Assembly: GCF_900172355.1 (NCBI RefSeq)
Contig: NZ_FWFZ01000001.1
Span: 248,001-312,000, forward strand
Direction: 5' to 3'
Length of the DNA: 64,000 nt
From: Roseisalinus antarcticus
GTDB taxonomy: Bacteria > Pseudomonadota > Alphaproteobacteria > Rhodobacterales > Rhodobacteraceae
A program made the translations under genes and the position numbers. Positions 56,488-64,000 of the stretch are shown in pieces (position 1 is the first letter of the stretch; every line of letters begins with the position of its first letter). The notes below the pieces were generated by a model. The model saw only the letters and a program-made list of their open reading frames with translations. It did not search any database and was not told where the DNA came from.

Positions 56488-58506
56488 TTGGACATCGAGA
56501 GCCTGCGCGCGGCGCATCCCGATCACTGGAAGATGGCCGCGGCCATCCGGACCCTGACACTGGACGCCGTCGCGGCGGCAAAATCGGGCCACTCGGGGAT
56601 GCCCATGGGCATGGCCGACATCGCCACCGTCCTCTACCGCAACCACATGAGCTTCGACCCGCTGGCGCCGAACTGGCCGAACCGCGACCGGTTCATCCTG
56701 TCTAACGGACACGGCTCGATGCTGCTCTACTCGCTGCTGCACCTGACGGGCTACGAGCAGATGACCCTGCAGCAGCTCAAGGATTTCCGCCAATGGGGTG
56801 CGCGCACGGCCGGGCACCCGGAATACGGCCATGCCGAGGGGATCGAGACCACCACCGGCCCGCTGGGCCAGGGCATCGCCAATTCAGTGGGCTTCGCCAT
56901 CGCCGAGGAAGCTCTTCGGGCGCGGTTCGGTGCCAAGGTGATGAACCATTGGACCTACGTGATGGCCGGTGACGGCTGCCTGATGGAGGGTGTGAGCCAC
57001 GAGGCGATCTCGCTTGCAGGCCACCAGAAGCTGGGGCGTCTCGTGGTGTTCTTCGACGACAACGGCATCACCATCGACGGCAAGGTCTCGCTGGCAGACA
57101 TCACCGACCAGCCCAAACGGTTCGAGGCGGCCGGCTGGCATGTCCAGTCGATCGACGGTCACGACCCCGAGGCGATCGACGCCGCGATCGTCGCGGCGAA
57201 GGCCGATCCGCGCCCGTCGATGATCGCGTGCAAGACCCACATCGCCCTGGGCCACGCGGCGCAGGACACCGCCAAGGGCCACGGCGCGCTGACCGATCTC
57301 GACCAGCTCGCCGCCGCAAAGGAGGTCTATGGCTGGGGTTACGGCCCGTTCGAGATCCCGGCCGACGTCAAGCAGATGTGGGAGGCGCTCGGCACCCGCG
57401 GGGCCGAGGCCCGCGCCGCCTGGCAGGGCCGGGTCGACGCGATGCAGGCCGGCCCCCGTGCCCGGTTCGAGGCCGCGATCTCCGGCACCCTGCCACGCAA
57501 GCTGACCGGCACCATCCGGGCGCTGAAAAAGCAGATGAGCGAGACAGCGCCAAGCCTCGCCACCCGCGCCTCCTCGCAGAAGGTGCTCGAGGTCGTGAAC
57601 CCGGTCGTGTTGGAGACGCTGGGCGGCTCCGCCGACCTGACCGGCTCGAACAACACGCTGACGGCGGATCTCGGGATCTTCGACGCCGAGAACCGCAAGG
57701 GCCGATACATCCACTATGGCATCCGAGAGCACGGCATGGCCGCGGCGATGAACGGCATCGCCCTGCATGGCGGCGTGCGACCCTATGGCGGCACGTTCAT
57801 GGTGTTCTCCGACTATGCCCGCGGCGCGATGCGGCTGTCGGCGGTGATGGGCGCCCCGGTGATCTACGTGCTCAGCCACGATTCCATCGGGCTGGGCGAG
57901 GATGGCCCGACCCACCAGCCGGTGGAACACCTGGCGATGATGCGGGCCACGCCCAACACGATCGTCCTGCGGCCCGCCGATGCGGTCGAGGTGGCCGAGG
58001 CCTGGGAAATCGCGCTGGAGCGCAAGGACGGGCCCACGGTCCTGGCCCTGTCGCGTCAGAACCTGCCGACCCTGCGCACAGAGCACAAGAACCGCAACCT
58101 CGCGGCGCGCGGCGCCTATGTGCTGGCCGAATCCGAGGCGACGCGGAAGGCGATCCTGATGGCGTCCGGCTCGGAAGTATCGGTGGCGATGGAGGCCAAG
58201 GCGCTGCTCGAGGCCGAGGGGATCGGCACCCGCGTCGTCTCCGTCCCGTCGATGGAGCTTTTCGCGGCGCAGGAGGAGAGCTACCGCAAGCGCGTGCTTT
58301 CGGGCGGCGCCGTGCGGGTCGCGATCGAGGCCGGCGTGCGCCAGCCCTGGGACCGCTGGCTGCTGGGCGAGCGCGGCCGCGAGGCGAAAGCCGGCTTCGT
58401 CGGGATGGAGGGCTTCGGCGCCTCGGCCCCGGCCGAGACCCTGTTCGAGAAGTTCGGCATCACCGCCGAGGCCACCGCCGCGCAGGTCCGCACCCTGCTG
58501 GGCTGA
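56488..58506 (+). CDS. tkt: Transketolase
   Basis: Transketolase moves two-carbon units in the pentose phosphate and Calvin cycles, using thiamine diphosphate. The 672-residue protein has the N-terminal [36 protein letters not shown], the thiamine-binding [13 protein letters not shown] .. DDNGITIDG and the second-half [19 protein letters not shown]. The start is a TTG at 56488 with an AAGGAAGAG site before it; the next ATG (56533) would cut into a conserved helix. A hairpin follows the stop. Confidence 0.96.
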   Translation: MDIESLRAAHPDHWKMAAAIRTLTLDAVAAAKSGHSGMPMGMADIATVLYRNHMSFDPLAPNWPNRDRFILSNGHGSMLLYSLLHLTGYEQMTLQQLKDFRQWGARTAGHPEYGHAEGIETTTGPLGQGIANSVGFAIAEEALRARFGAKVMNHWTYVMAGDGCLMEGVSHEAISLAGHQKLGRLVVFFDDNGITIDGKVSLADITDQPKRFEAAGWHVQSIDGHDPEAIDAAIVAAKADPRPSMIACKTHIALGHAAQDTAKGHGALTDLDQLAAAKEVYGWGYGPFEIPADVKQMWEALGTRGAEARAAWQGRVDAMQAGPRARFEAAISGTLPRKLTGTIRALKKQMSETAPSLATRASSQKVLEVVNPVVLETLGGSADLTGSNNTLTADLGIFDAENRKGRYIHYGIREHGMAAAMNGIALHGGVRPYGGTFMVFSDYARGAMRLSAVMGAPVIYVLSHDSIGLGEDGPTHQPVEHLAMMRATPNTIVLRPADAVEVAEAWEIALERKDGPTVLALSRQNLPTLRTEHKNRNLAARGAYVLAESEATRKAILMASGSEVSVAMEAKALLEAEGIGTRVVSVPSMELFAAQEESYRKRVLSGGAVRVAIEAGVRQPWDRWLLGERGREAKAGFVGMEGFGASAPAETLFEKFGITAEATAAQVRTLLG

Positions 58507-58538
58507 CGCCGCCCGGCACGCCATGCCGCGAAGATCCC

Positions 58539-58567
58539 GCACAAGGCCCCCGACCGGGGCCTTGTGC
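58539..58567 (+). terminator. Hairpin after tkt
   Basis: A perfect 12-bp stem (GCACAAGGCCCC with its complement) and 5-base loop lie 32 bases after the tkt stop. No U-tract follows. Confidence 0.6.
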
Positions 58568-58775
58568 CGCCGGACCAGCGCTCGGCCAGGTTCCGCCCCT
58601 GAACCCCGCGAACACCGCCTCCTGCGCCCCTGAACCCCGGTTATAGGCGGCGAACCAAAGGCCGAATGCCCCGCATTCCAACTCCGGTTGAGTGGCCATA
58701 GGCCGAAATCGACGACACTTCCCGGTCACCGGACGCGGCATCCCGCCCCGTCCCTTTGATCGAAAGGTGTCTTAC

Positions 58776-59030
58776 ATGATCCGCAAATTCAGCCTCGCCA
58801 CAGCCGTTCTCGTCGCGCTCTCCGGCTCGGCCGCCCTCGCCTCGGGCGGCGCCCTGGACGACGCGACCAAGGAGCAGATCCGCACCACCCTCACCGAGCA
58901 GGGCTATGAGGTTCGCAGCATCGGCATGGAGGACGGCGAGATCGAGGTCTACGCCATCAAGGACGGCGAACGCCTGGAGCTTTACCTCGACGAAGCGCTC
59001 AACATCGTCCGCGGCCAGCCCGAAGATTGA
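58776..59030 (+). CDS. PepSY domain secreted protein
   Basis: The 84-residue protein has a Sec signal peptide (FSLATAVLVALSGSAALASGG) and a single PepSY-like domain (IRTTLTEQGYEVRSIGMEDGEIEVYAI, given in part). PepSY proteins are small periplasmic or outer modules often found with peptidases, redox proteins or regulators. Here it is followed at once by cytochrome b561 and a membrane LuxR regulator on the same strand, so it may supply or sense a signal for them. Confidence 0.8.
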   Translation: MIRKFSLATAVLVALSGSAALASGGALDDATKEQIRTTLTEQGYEVRSIGMEDGEIEVYAIKDGERLELYLDEALNIVRGQPED

Positions 59031-59093
59031 TGCCTCCCGGGGCCGGCCCGCAACTCGGCCGGCCCTCGTCCCCTCTTTGCAGGAGTGATCGCC

Positions 59094-59633
59094 ATGTCCG
59101 ACCACAAGGTCTGGGACCCGTTCGTCCGTCTGTTTCACTGGAGCGTGGTGGCCCTGTTCGCCGCCAACGCCCTGTTCCTCGATCCCGAAAGCGCGCTGCA
59201 CCGTTGGATCGGCTATGCCGTCCTCGGCCTCGTGGCCGCGCGGCTGGTCTGGGGCGTGATCGGCACCCGCAAGGCGCGGTTCGCATCCTTCCCGCCGACC
59301 GTATCGGGCGCGGTGGACCAGATATCCGACATCGCCAACGGCCGCCGGCGCATTCACCTCGGCCATACCCCGCTGGGTGCGCTGATGATCTACAACATCC
59401 TCGTGACGCTGATCGCCATCGGCCTCACCGGCTACATGATGACGACGAACGCCTTCTGGGGCATCGAGTGGGTCAAGGAGGCGCACGAAGCCTTCGTCAC
59501 CTGGGCCGAGATCTCGGTCGTGGTCCACGTGGCCGCCGTCCTCTGGGAGAGCCGCAGGACCGGCGTCAACCTGCCGCGGGCGATGATAACAGGTGTGAAA
59601 TCCGTCCCCGATGGTGTCAAAGTCGACGCATGA
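59094..59633 (+). CDS. Cytochrome b561 family protein
   Basis: The 179-residue protein is a four-helix b-type cytochrome of the inner membrane (KVWDPFVRLFHWSVVALF, LHRWIGYAVLGLVAARL, HLGHTPLGALMIYNILVTL, VVVHVAAVLW). Heme-ligand His residues sit in the usual helices. It probably passes electrons between quinol and a periplasmic partner. The ATG at 59094 follows GGAG. Its stop overlaps the LuxR-type gene by 4 bases. Confidence 0.88.
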   Translation: MSDHKVWDPFVRLFHWSVVALFAANALFLDPESALHRWIGYAVLGLVAARLVWGVIGTRKARFASFPPTVSGAVDQISDIANGRRRIHLGHTPLGALMIYNILVTLIAIGLTGYMMTTNAFWGIEWVKEAHEAFVTWAEISVVVHVAAVLWESRRTGVNLPRAMITGVKSVPDGVKVDA

Positions 59634-60133
59634 GACCGAAAGGCACGGACAGACCCGTCATCGTCGTCCTGTTGATCGCCGTGCAGGCCATCTGCGCGGC
59701 GTTCTTCCTCGTGGACGTGGTGCGGGACGCCTTTCCCGATGCGCCCGGGGCGCCGATGGACTGGCACCTGGGCATCGAGGCGGTTGCGGTCGCAAGCCTG
59801 ATCCTCGCGGTGGGGTTCGAGGTCCGCTACCTCCTGGTGCTGCTGCGGCACAAGGCGCATCTGGAACGGCAGGTGTCGCTGGCGGCCTCGGCGTTCAATG
59901 ACGTCATGGTCGAGCATTTCCGACGCTGGGGCCTGACCCCGTCGGAACAGGACGTGGCGAATTTCCTGGTCAAGGGCTGCTCCATCGCGGAAATCGCCGC
60001 GTTGCGCGGATCGGCGGAGGGGACCGTGAAGTCCCACCTCAACGGCATCTACCGCAAGGCCGGCGTCGGCAACCGGGGCGAGCTGCTGAGCCTGCTGATC
60101 GAGGACATGATGGGCGTCACCGCGGCGGCCTGA
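59630..60133 (+). CDS. Membrane-anchored LuxR-type regulator
   Basis: The 167-residue protein has two membrane helices (VIVVLLIAVQAICAAFFLVDVV and IEAVAVASLILAVGFEVRYLLVLL, about residues 9-30 and 48-73) and a C-terminal LuxR helix-turn-helix (LTPSEQDVANFLVKGCSIAEIAALRG then EGTVKSHLNGIYRKAG, given in part). A membrane-bound LuxR protein of this kind can read a membrane or periplasmic signal directly. It is translated together with the cytochrome b561 gene (ATGA overlap) and converges with the DoxX gene, overlapping it by 17 bases. Confidence 0.85.
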   Translation: MRPKGTDRPVIVVLLIAVQAICAAFFLVDVVRDAFPDAPGAPMDWHLGIEAVAVASLILAVGFEVRYLLVLLRHKAHLERQVSLAASAFNDVMVEHFRRWGLTPSEQDVANFLVKGCSIAEIAALRGSAEGTVKSHLNGIYRKAGVGNRGELLSLLIEDMMGVTAAA

Positions 60134-60518
60134 CCCTACCCGTCAGCGCGAACGGGCCGGGCCCTGCGGCGGCGAGGGCCAGGCAGCCCCCCGCGATGGC
60201 CCAGTTCTTGACGAAGATCGTCATCTGCCAAGGGTCCTCGGGGATCAGGTGAAACAGGCTTGTCACCCCGCTGTAGGCCGCCAGCGCCAGCGCGGCGGGC
60301 GTCACCGCCACCCCCGCGATCAGCGCGAGCCCCGCGCCGGCGTTGAAGGCGAGCGCGGGCCAGATCAGCCAGACCGGCCAGCCCCGCCCGGCGAGCAGGT
60401 CCTGGACCTGCGCGGGATCGGCGGCCTTCTGGACCGCGCCGCCCAGAAACAGCGCCGCGATCAGGACGCGGGCCAGCAACAGCGCCGCCGCCTGCCATGT
60501 GGGGTGCCCATCGGTCAT
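60117..60518 (-). CDS. DoxX family membrane protein
   Basis: The 133-residue protein has four membrane helices and the family features LARVLIAALFLGGAVQKAADP, GWPVWLIWPALAFNAGAGL and NWAIAGGCLALAAAG. Proteins of this group act in redox or sulfur-linked membrane processes in some bacteria. It is convergent with the LuxR-type gene and overlaps it. Confidence 0.88.
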   Translation of the reverse strand: MTDGHPTWQAAALLLARVLIAALFLGGAVQKAADPAQVQDLLAGRGWPVWLIWPALAFNAGAGLALIAGVAVTPAALALAAYSGVTSLFHLIPEDPWQMTIFVKNWAIAGGCLALAAAGPGPFALTGRVRPPR

Positions 60519-60616
60519 GTCCTGAAGGTAGGCGGGCGCCCCCGGCGATCCACCCCCGGGCCCGTCACGATGCGGCGAGACTTGCGTTTTGCCCGGCGCG
60601 GTGTATCGCTTCGGTC

Positions 60617-60763
60617 ATGTTGCTGCGCTCATCGACCTTCTGGCTCGTCCTCTTCATCGTCGCGCTGATCGTGGCCGACCTGGTCTGGGCTGAGGGACGG
60701 TCGCTGCTGTTCCTGGCCCGCAAGGGGGTGGAGCTGATCTCCTGGCTTGCCTTCTGGCGCTGA
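60617..60763 (+). CDS. Small membrane protein
   Basis: The 48-residue frame has one long hydrophobic helix (FWLVLFIVALIVADLVWA) and an amphipathic tail (LLFLARKGVELISWLAFWR). It lies alone between DoxX and gap. Small size and composition fit a real conserved small membrane protein, but no function can be given. Confidence 0.55.
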   Translation: MLLRSSTFWLVLFIVALIVADLVWAEGRSLLFLARKGVELISWLAFWR

Positions 60764-60950
60764 GCCGCGGGTCCCGCCGGCCGCCGGCCGCCGGCGTCAG
60801 GGCAAGGCTGGGCAAAGCCTATTTCGCGGCCTCCCTCGCCCCCGATCCACCCGGCCGCTGTTGACTACACCGCGCTTTTGAGGAAGGTGACGCGCGACGG
60901 GCCTGCCGTGCGGCGGGCCACCCAGGACAATCCAGCGGAGGACCCCAGCC

Positions 60951-61952
<1,002 letters not shown>

Positions 61953-62025
61953 TCCGCCTATCGCGGCCGCTTTCGGGCGGATACACGCCCAAATCGCGCG
62001 ATACCAACATTTCTGCAACTGCACA

Positions 62026-62056
62026 CGCCGCCCCTCGGGGCGGCGTTTTGTTTTTT
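62026..62056 (+). terminator. Factor-independent terminator of gap
   Basis: A perfect 9-bp stem (CGCCGCCCC with its complement, loop TC) is followed by TTTTGTTTTTT. It lies 74 bases beyond the gap stop and is a clear intrinsic terminator. Confidence 0.9.
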
Positions 62057-62181
62057 ATCAAGCACTTGCTCGCCATGCATTTTCGGAAACCCCGTTAGCG
62101 CCAACAGTGCATTGTTCTGCGCTGCAGCATCGCTATCTGTTGTCTCGAACGCAACGGCCAGACACGAGAGGACACATCGAC

Positions 62182-62346
62182 ATGACCATGCTTTCGACAA
62201 TCCGCAGCGCCGTTCAGAAGCGCAGCCAGTACAACCGCCTCGTGAGGGAGCTTCGTGCGCTTCCCACCGGCCTCGCCGTCGAGGACCTCGCGCTCTACCC
62301 CGGCGATGCCGAGGCAATCGCGACCCGCAGCATCTATGGCCGCTGA
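62182..62346 (+). CDS. DUF1127 small protein (first of three)
   Basis: The 54-residue protein has the DUF1127 pattern: a basic N-terminal helix (IRSAVQKRSQYNRLVRELRA), LPTGLAVEDLALYP and the ending IYGR. Members of this family in Rhodobacter (CcaF1) bind RNA and help cells under stress. Two paralogues follow in tandem. The start (62182) could also be the ATG at 62188. Confidence 0.82.
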   Translation: MTMLSTIRSAVQKRSQYNRLVRELRALPTGLAVEDLALYPGDAEAIATRSIYGR

Positions 62347-62404
62347 GCCAAGAGACATCTCCGGCGCCAAACGGCCCGGACCCGAACACAGAAAGACCTA
62401 TCCA

Positions 62405-62563
62405 ATGATCAATTCCATCCGCACCGCCATCCACAAGCGCACCGCGTACAACCGCACCGTTCGTGAACTGAAATCGCTTCCCACCGACCTCGCCATCGAG
62501 GATCTGGGCATCGTCACATACGACGCGGACCGCATCGCCTACAAGGCGGTCTACGGCCGCTGA
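62405..62563 (+). CDS. DUF1127 small protein (second of three)
   Basis: The 52-residue protein starts MINSIRTAIHKRTAYNRTV, continues LPTDLAIEDLGIVTYDADR and ends VYGR. It is closest to the third copy, with which it shares the start MINS and the DLGIVT block. Likely an RNA-binding stress protein by family; no direct evidence here. Confidence 0.85.
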   Translation: MINSIRTAIHKRTAYNRTVRELKSLPTDLAIEDLGIVTYDADRIAYKAVYGR

Positions 62564-62620
62564 ACCTGTTCGCGCTCTGCCGCCAGGGGGCGGCAGACCA
62601 GCCACACGAAAGTCAATCCA

Positions 62621-62779
62621 ATGATCAATTCCGTCCGCTCCGCCATCGCGAAACGCGCCCGCTACAGCCGCACGGTCCGCGAGATCCAGGCCCTGGACCC
62701 CCAGCTTGCCATCGAGGATCTCGGCATCGTCACATCGGACGCCCAGGTGCTGGCCAGGCAGGCCGTATACGGCCGCTGA
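62621..62779 (+). CDS. DUF1127 small protein (third of three)
   Basis: The 52-residue protein (MINSVRSAIAKRARYSRTV, then LDPQLAIEDLGIVTSDAQV, ending VYGR) was read directly from the DNA; it is short enough to be missed by length filters. Ten or so bases before each second and third copy are nearly identical (tCAATCCAATG-type), which supports a recent duplication. Confidence 0.85.
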   Translation: MINSVRSAIAKRARYSRTVREIQALDPQLAIEDLGIVTSDAQVLARQAVYGR

Positions 62780-62805
62780 CCCTTTCCCGACTCAAGCAGC
62801 TCCCG

Positions 62806-62832
62806 CGCCCCGAGCCTGAAAAGGCCGGGGCG
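62806..62832 (+). terminator. Hairpin after the DUF1127 genes
   Basis: A stem of 10 bp with one bulged A (CGCCCCG and GCC against GGC and CGGGGCG, loop TGAAAA) lies 26 bases after the last DUF1127 stop and before the convergent coaD. It may terminate either side; the following T-run is short. Confidence 0.6.
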
Positions 62833-62859
62833 TTTCACGTTCCGAGCGCCCCGAGAACG

Positions 62860-63357
62860 TCACCTGCGGGCGAATTTCGCCGTCAGCGCATCGCGGACCG
62901 GCGCGGTCACGAAGCGCGAGACGTCGCCGCCCAGCCGCGCGATCTCCTTCACCAGTTTCGACGCGATGGCCTGGTGCTGCGCCTCGGCCATCAGGAACAC
63001 GGTCTCGACCCGGTCGTCGAGCTGCCGGTTCATCCCGACCATCTGGTATTCGTATTCGAAATCAGCCACCGCCCGCAGCCCCCGGACGATGATCTGTGCG
63101 CCGACGTCGTTGGCGCAATCTATCAGCAGGTTCTCGAACGGGTGGACGAGGATCTCGGTGCCCGTGGCTTCGCCCAGCCGAACGCACTCGGTTTCGATCA
63201 TCGCGACGCGCTCCTCCAGATCGAAAAGCGGCCCCTTGTCGCGGTTGATCGCCACGCCGATCACCAGACGGTCGACCAGAACGCAGGCGCGCCGGATGAT
63301 ATCGATATGACCCAGCGTGACGGGATCGAACGTGCCGGGATAAAGGCCGATGCGCAT
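62860..63357 (-). CDS. coaD: Phosphopantetheine adenylyltransferase
   Basis: CoaD makes dephospho-CoA in CoA synthesis. The 165-residue protein has the HIGH-type motif LYPGTFDPVTLGHIDII, GVAINRDKGPLFDLEER and IVRGLRAVADFEYEYQM. The ATG at 63357 has AGGAG 8 bases upstream. It follows the CBS-domain gene on the same strand and converges with the DUF1127 genes. Confidence 0.96.
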   Translation of the reverse strand: MRIGLYPGTFDPVTLGHIDIIRRACVLVDRLVIGVAINRDKGPLFDLEERVAMIETECVRLGEATGTEILVHPFENLLIDCANDVGAQIIVRGLRAVADFEYEYQMVGMNRQLDDRVETVFLMAEAQHQAIASKLVKEIARLGGDVSRFVTAPVRDALTAKFARR

Positions 63358-63423
63358 GGGCAGGCTCCTGTCGGTCTGCATTTGCCGCGCACGCAAGCCC
63401 ATCGGGCCGCGCGATGCAAGCCG

Positions 63424-63858
63424 TCAGTGACCCATGATCATGCCTTCGAGGGCGTCTTTCTCCATCGAGAGCTCTGCCAGCCGGGCCTTGACCACGTCGC
63501 CGATGGAAATCAGGCCGATCATCGTCTCGCCCTCCATCACCGGCATGTGGCGGAACCGGCCCAGGGTCATGGTCTCGAGAACGTGGTTGGCGCTGTCGCT
63601 GCCGATGCAGGTCTTGAGATCGGAGGTCATCATCTGGCTCACGTCATCCTCGAGGCAGGCGGCCCCCCGGCGACCCATTTCGCGCACGATGTCGCGTTCC
63701 GACAGGATCCCGAGCGGTGTCGTCCCGTCGCCCGAGATGACGATGGCGCCGATCCGTTTGTCGGACAGGAAGGTCACCGCCTCGGATACGCTGATATCGG
63801 GGGAAAGGGTCAGGACACCCGTGGTCTCCTTTGACGCGAGGATTTGTTTCACCAGCAT
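63424..63858 (-). CDS. CBS domain protein
   Basis: The 144-residue protein is two CBS domains back to back: VSEAVTFLSDKRIGAIVISGDG with LGILSERDIVREMGRRG, then VLETMTLGRFRHMPVMEGE with LISIGDVVKARL. CBS pairs bind adenosine nucleotides and report energy state. The start at 63858 follows AGGGAGG. It lies upstream of coaD on the same strand, 66 bases away. Confidence 0.9.
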   Translation of the reverse strand: MLVKQILASKETTGVLTLSPDISVSEAVTFLSDKRIGAIVISGDGTTPLGILSERDIVREMGRRGAACLEDDVSQMMTSDLKTCIGSDSANHVLETMTLGRFRHMPVMEGETMIGLISIGDVVKARLAELSMEKDALEGMIMGH

Positions 63859-63915
63859 TCTTGGCCTCCCTGCCTTGTCTTCTTGACCCAGCGTCGGGCG
63901 CACGGGGGCGGTCTG

Positions 63916-64000
63916 TCAAGTATCTTGGACACAGGCCTCCAGCCGCGCGACCTCGGCGCGTAGCCCCGAGGACAGCGCCGCGGCGAAGCGGTTGAGCCTG
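63916..64000 (-). CDS. C-terminal end of an unidentified gene (cut by window edge)
   Basis: The last 27 codons and stop of a minus-strand frame (LNRFAAALSSGLRAEVARLE, ending QDT) are visible. The helical, Ala-rich composition and codon use look like a real gene, but too little remains to name it. Confidence 0.4.
   Translation of the reverse strand, partial: RLNRFAAALSSGLRAEVARLEACVQDT

Noticed and set aside
62347-62859. CcsR-type sRNAs with CUCCUCCC motif beside the DUF1127 genes
   Set aside because: The motif is not present between or after the three genes in this window.

Overview
The window is chromosomal DNA from a GC-rich alphaproteobacterium, most likely of the Rhodobacterales (Rhodobacteraceae / Roseobacter group). 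The pointers are ctrA beside sciP, the alphaproteobacterial SOS box GAAC-N7-GAAC in front of lexA, the order trpE..trpG-trpD-trpC-moaC-moeA-lexA-comEC-gltX-gltA, a gene-transfer-agent (GTA) type lysis cassette, a ZapA/coiled-coil division pair and a run of DUF1127 genes. No rRNA, tRNA, CRISPR array, intact insertion sequence or prophage structural gene was seen.

Layout. 1-383: the start of ligA. 0.6-6.6 kb: an accessory block with a NicX/M29-like metalloenzyme facing a polyamine-type ABC importer operon (SDR oxidoreductase, permease, permease broken by an in-frame TAA, Tat-exported binding protein, ATPase). 6.6-7.9 kb: no recognisable gene. 7.9-9.0 kb: ctrA and sciP with a CtrA-like box between them. 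9.2-16.3 kb: mnmA, an unknown P-loop ATPase, a secreted protein, metA, an alpha/beta hydrolase, ppk2, a TetR regulator and a PagL-like outer-membrane deacylase. 16.3-19.0 kb: a second polyamine-type ABC importer with no binding-protein gene. 19.2-21.9 kb: an IsdG-like monooxygenase, a gene-poor stretch, rplM-rpsI and a thioesterase. 22.2-39.9 kb: aminotransferase, PpiD-like chaperone, trpE, a membrane protein carrying a 32-copy hexanucleotide array, a YibQ-like deacetylase, trpGDC, moaC, moeA, lexA, comEC, gltX and gltA. 40-48.8 kb: a long minus-strand run (plsC-like, murI, argC, ccmE, GTA endolysin, holin, XhlA-like, ccmF, ccmH, PaaG-like, thpR). 49-64 kb: a LysR regulator, a candidate small RNA, a methyltransferase, purL, bolA, grxD, zapA with its partner, tkt, a PepSY / cytochrome b561 / membrane-LuxR cassette, gap, three DUF1127 genes, coaD and a CBS protein.

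How the genes fit together. Much of the window is housekeeping: tryptophan, molybdopterin, purine, arginine and CoA synthesis, cytochrome c maturation, central carbon metabolism and translation. A second thread is horizontal DNA exchange and its control. CtrA, SciP, LexA, ComEC and a GTA-type endolysin/holin all lie here, and in Rhodobacter capsulatus CtrA and LexA affect GTA activity and ComEC is needed to import GTA DNA. The main GTA structural cluster is not in the window.

The most notable sequence-level observations are the nonsense codon in the first permease, the Ala-Val/Ala-Gly hexamer array, the lysis cassette lying inside the cytochrome c maturation genes, the candidate sRNA with an exposed CCUCC-type segment, and the three tandem DUF1127 genes. 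No clearly new multi-gene system could be proven from sequence alone.
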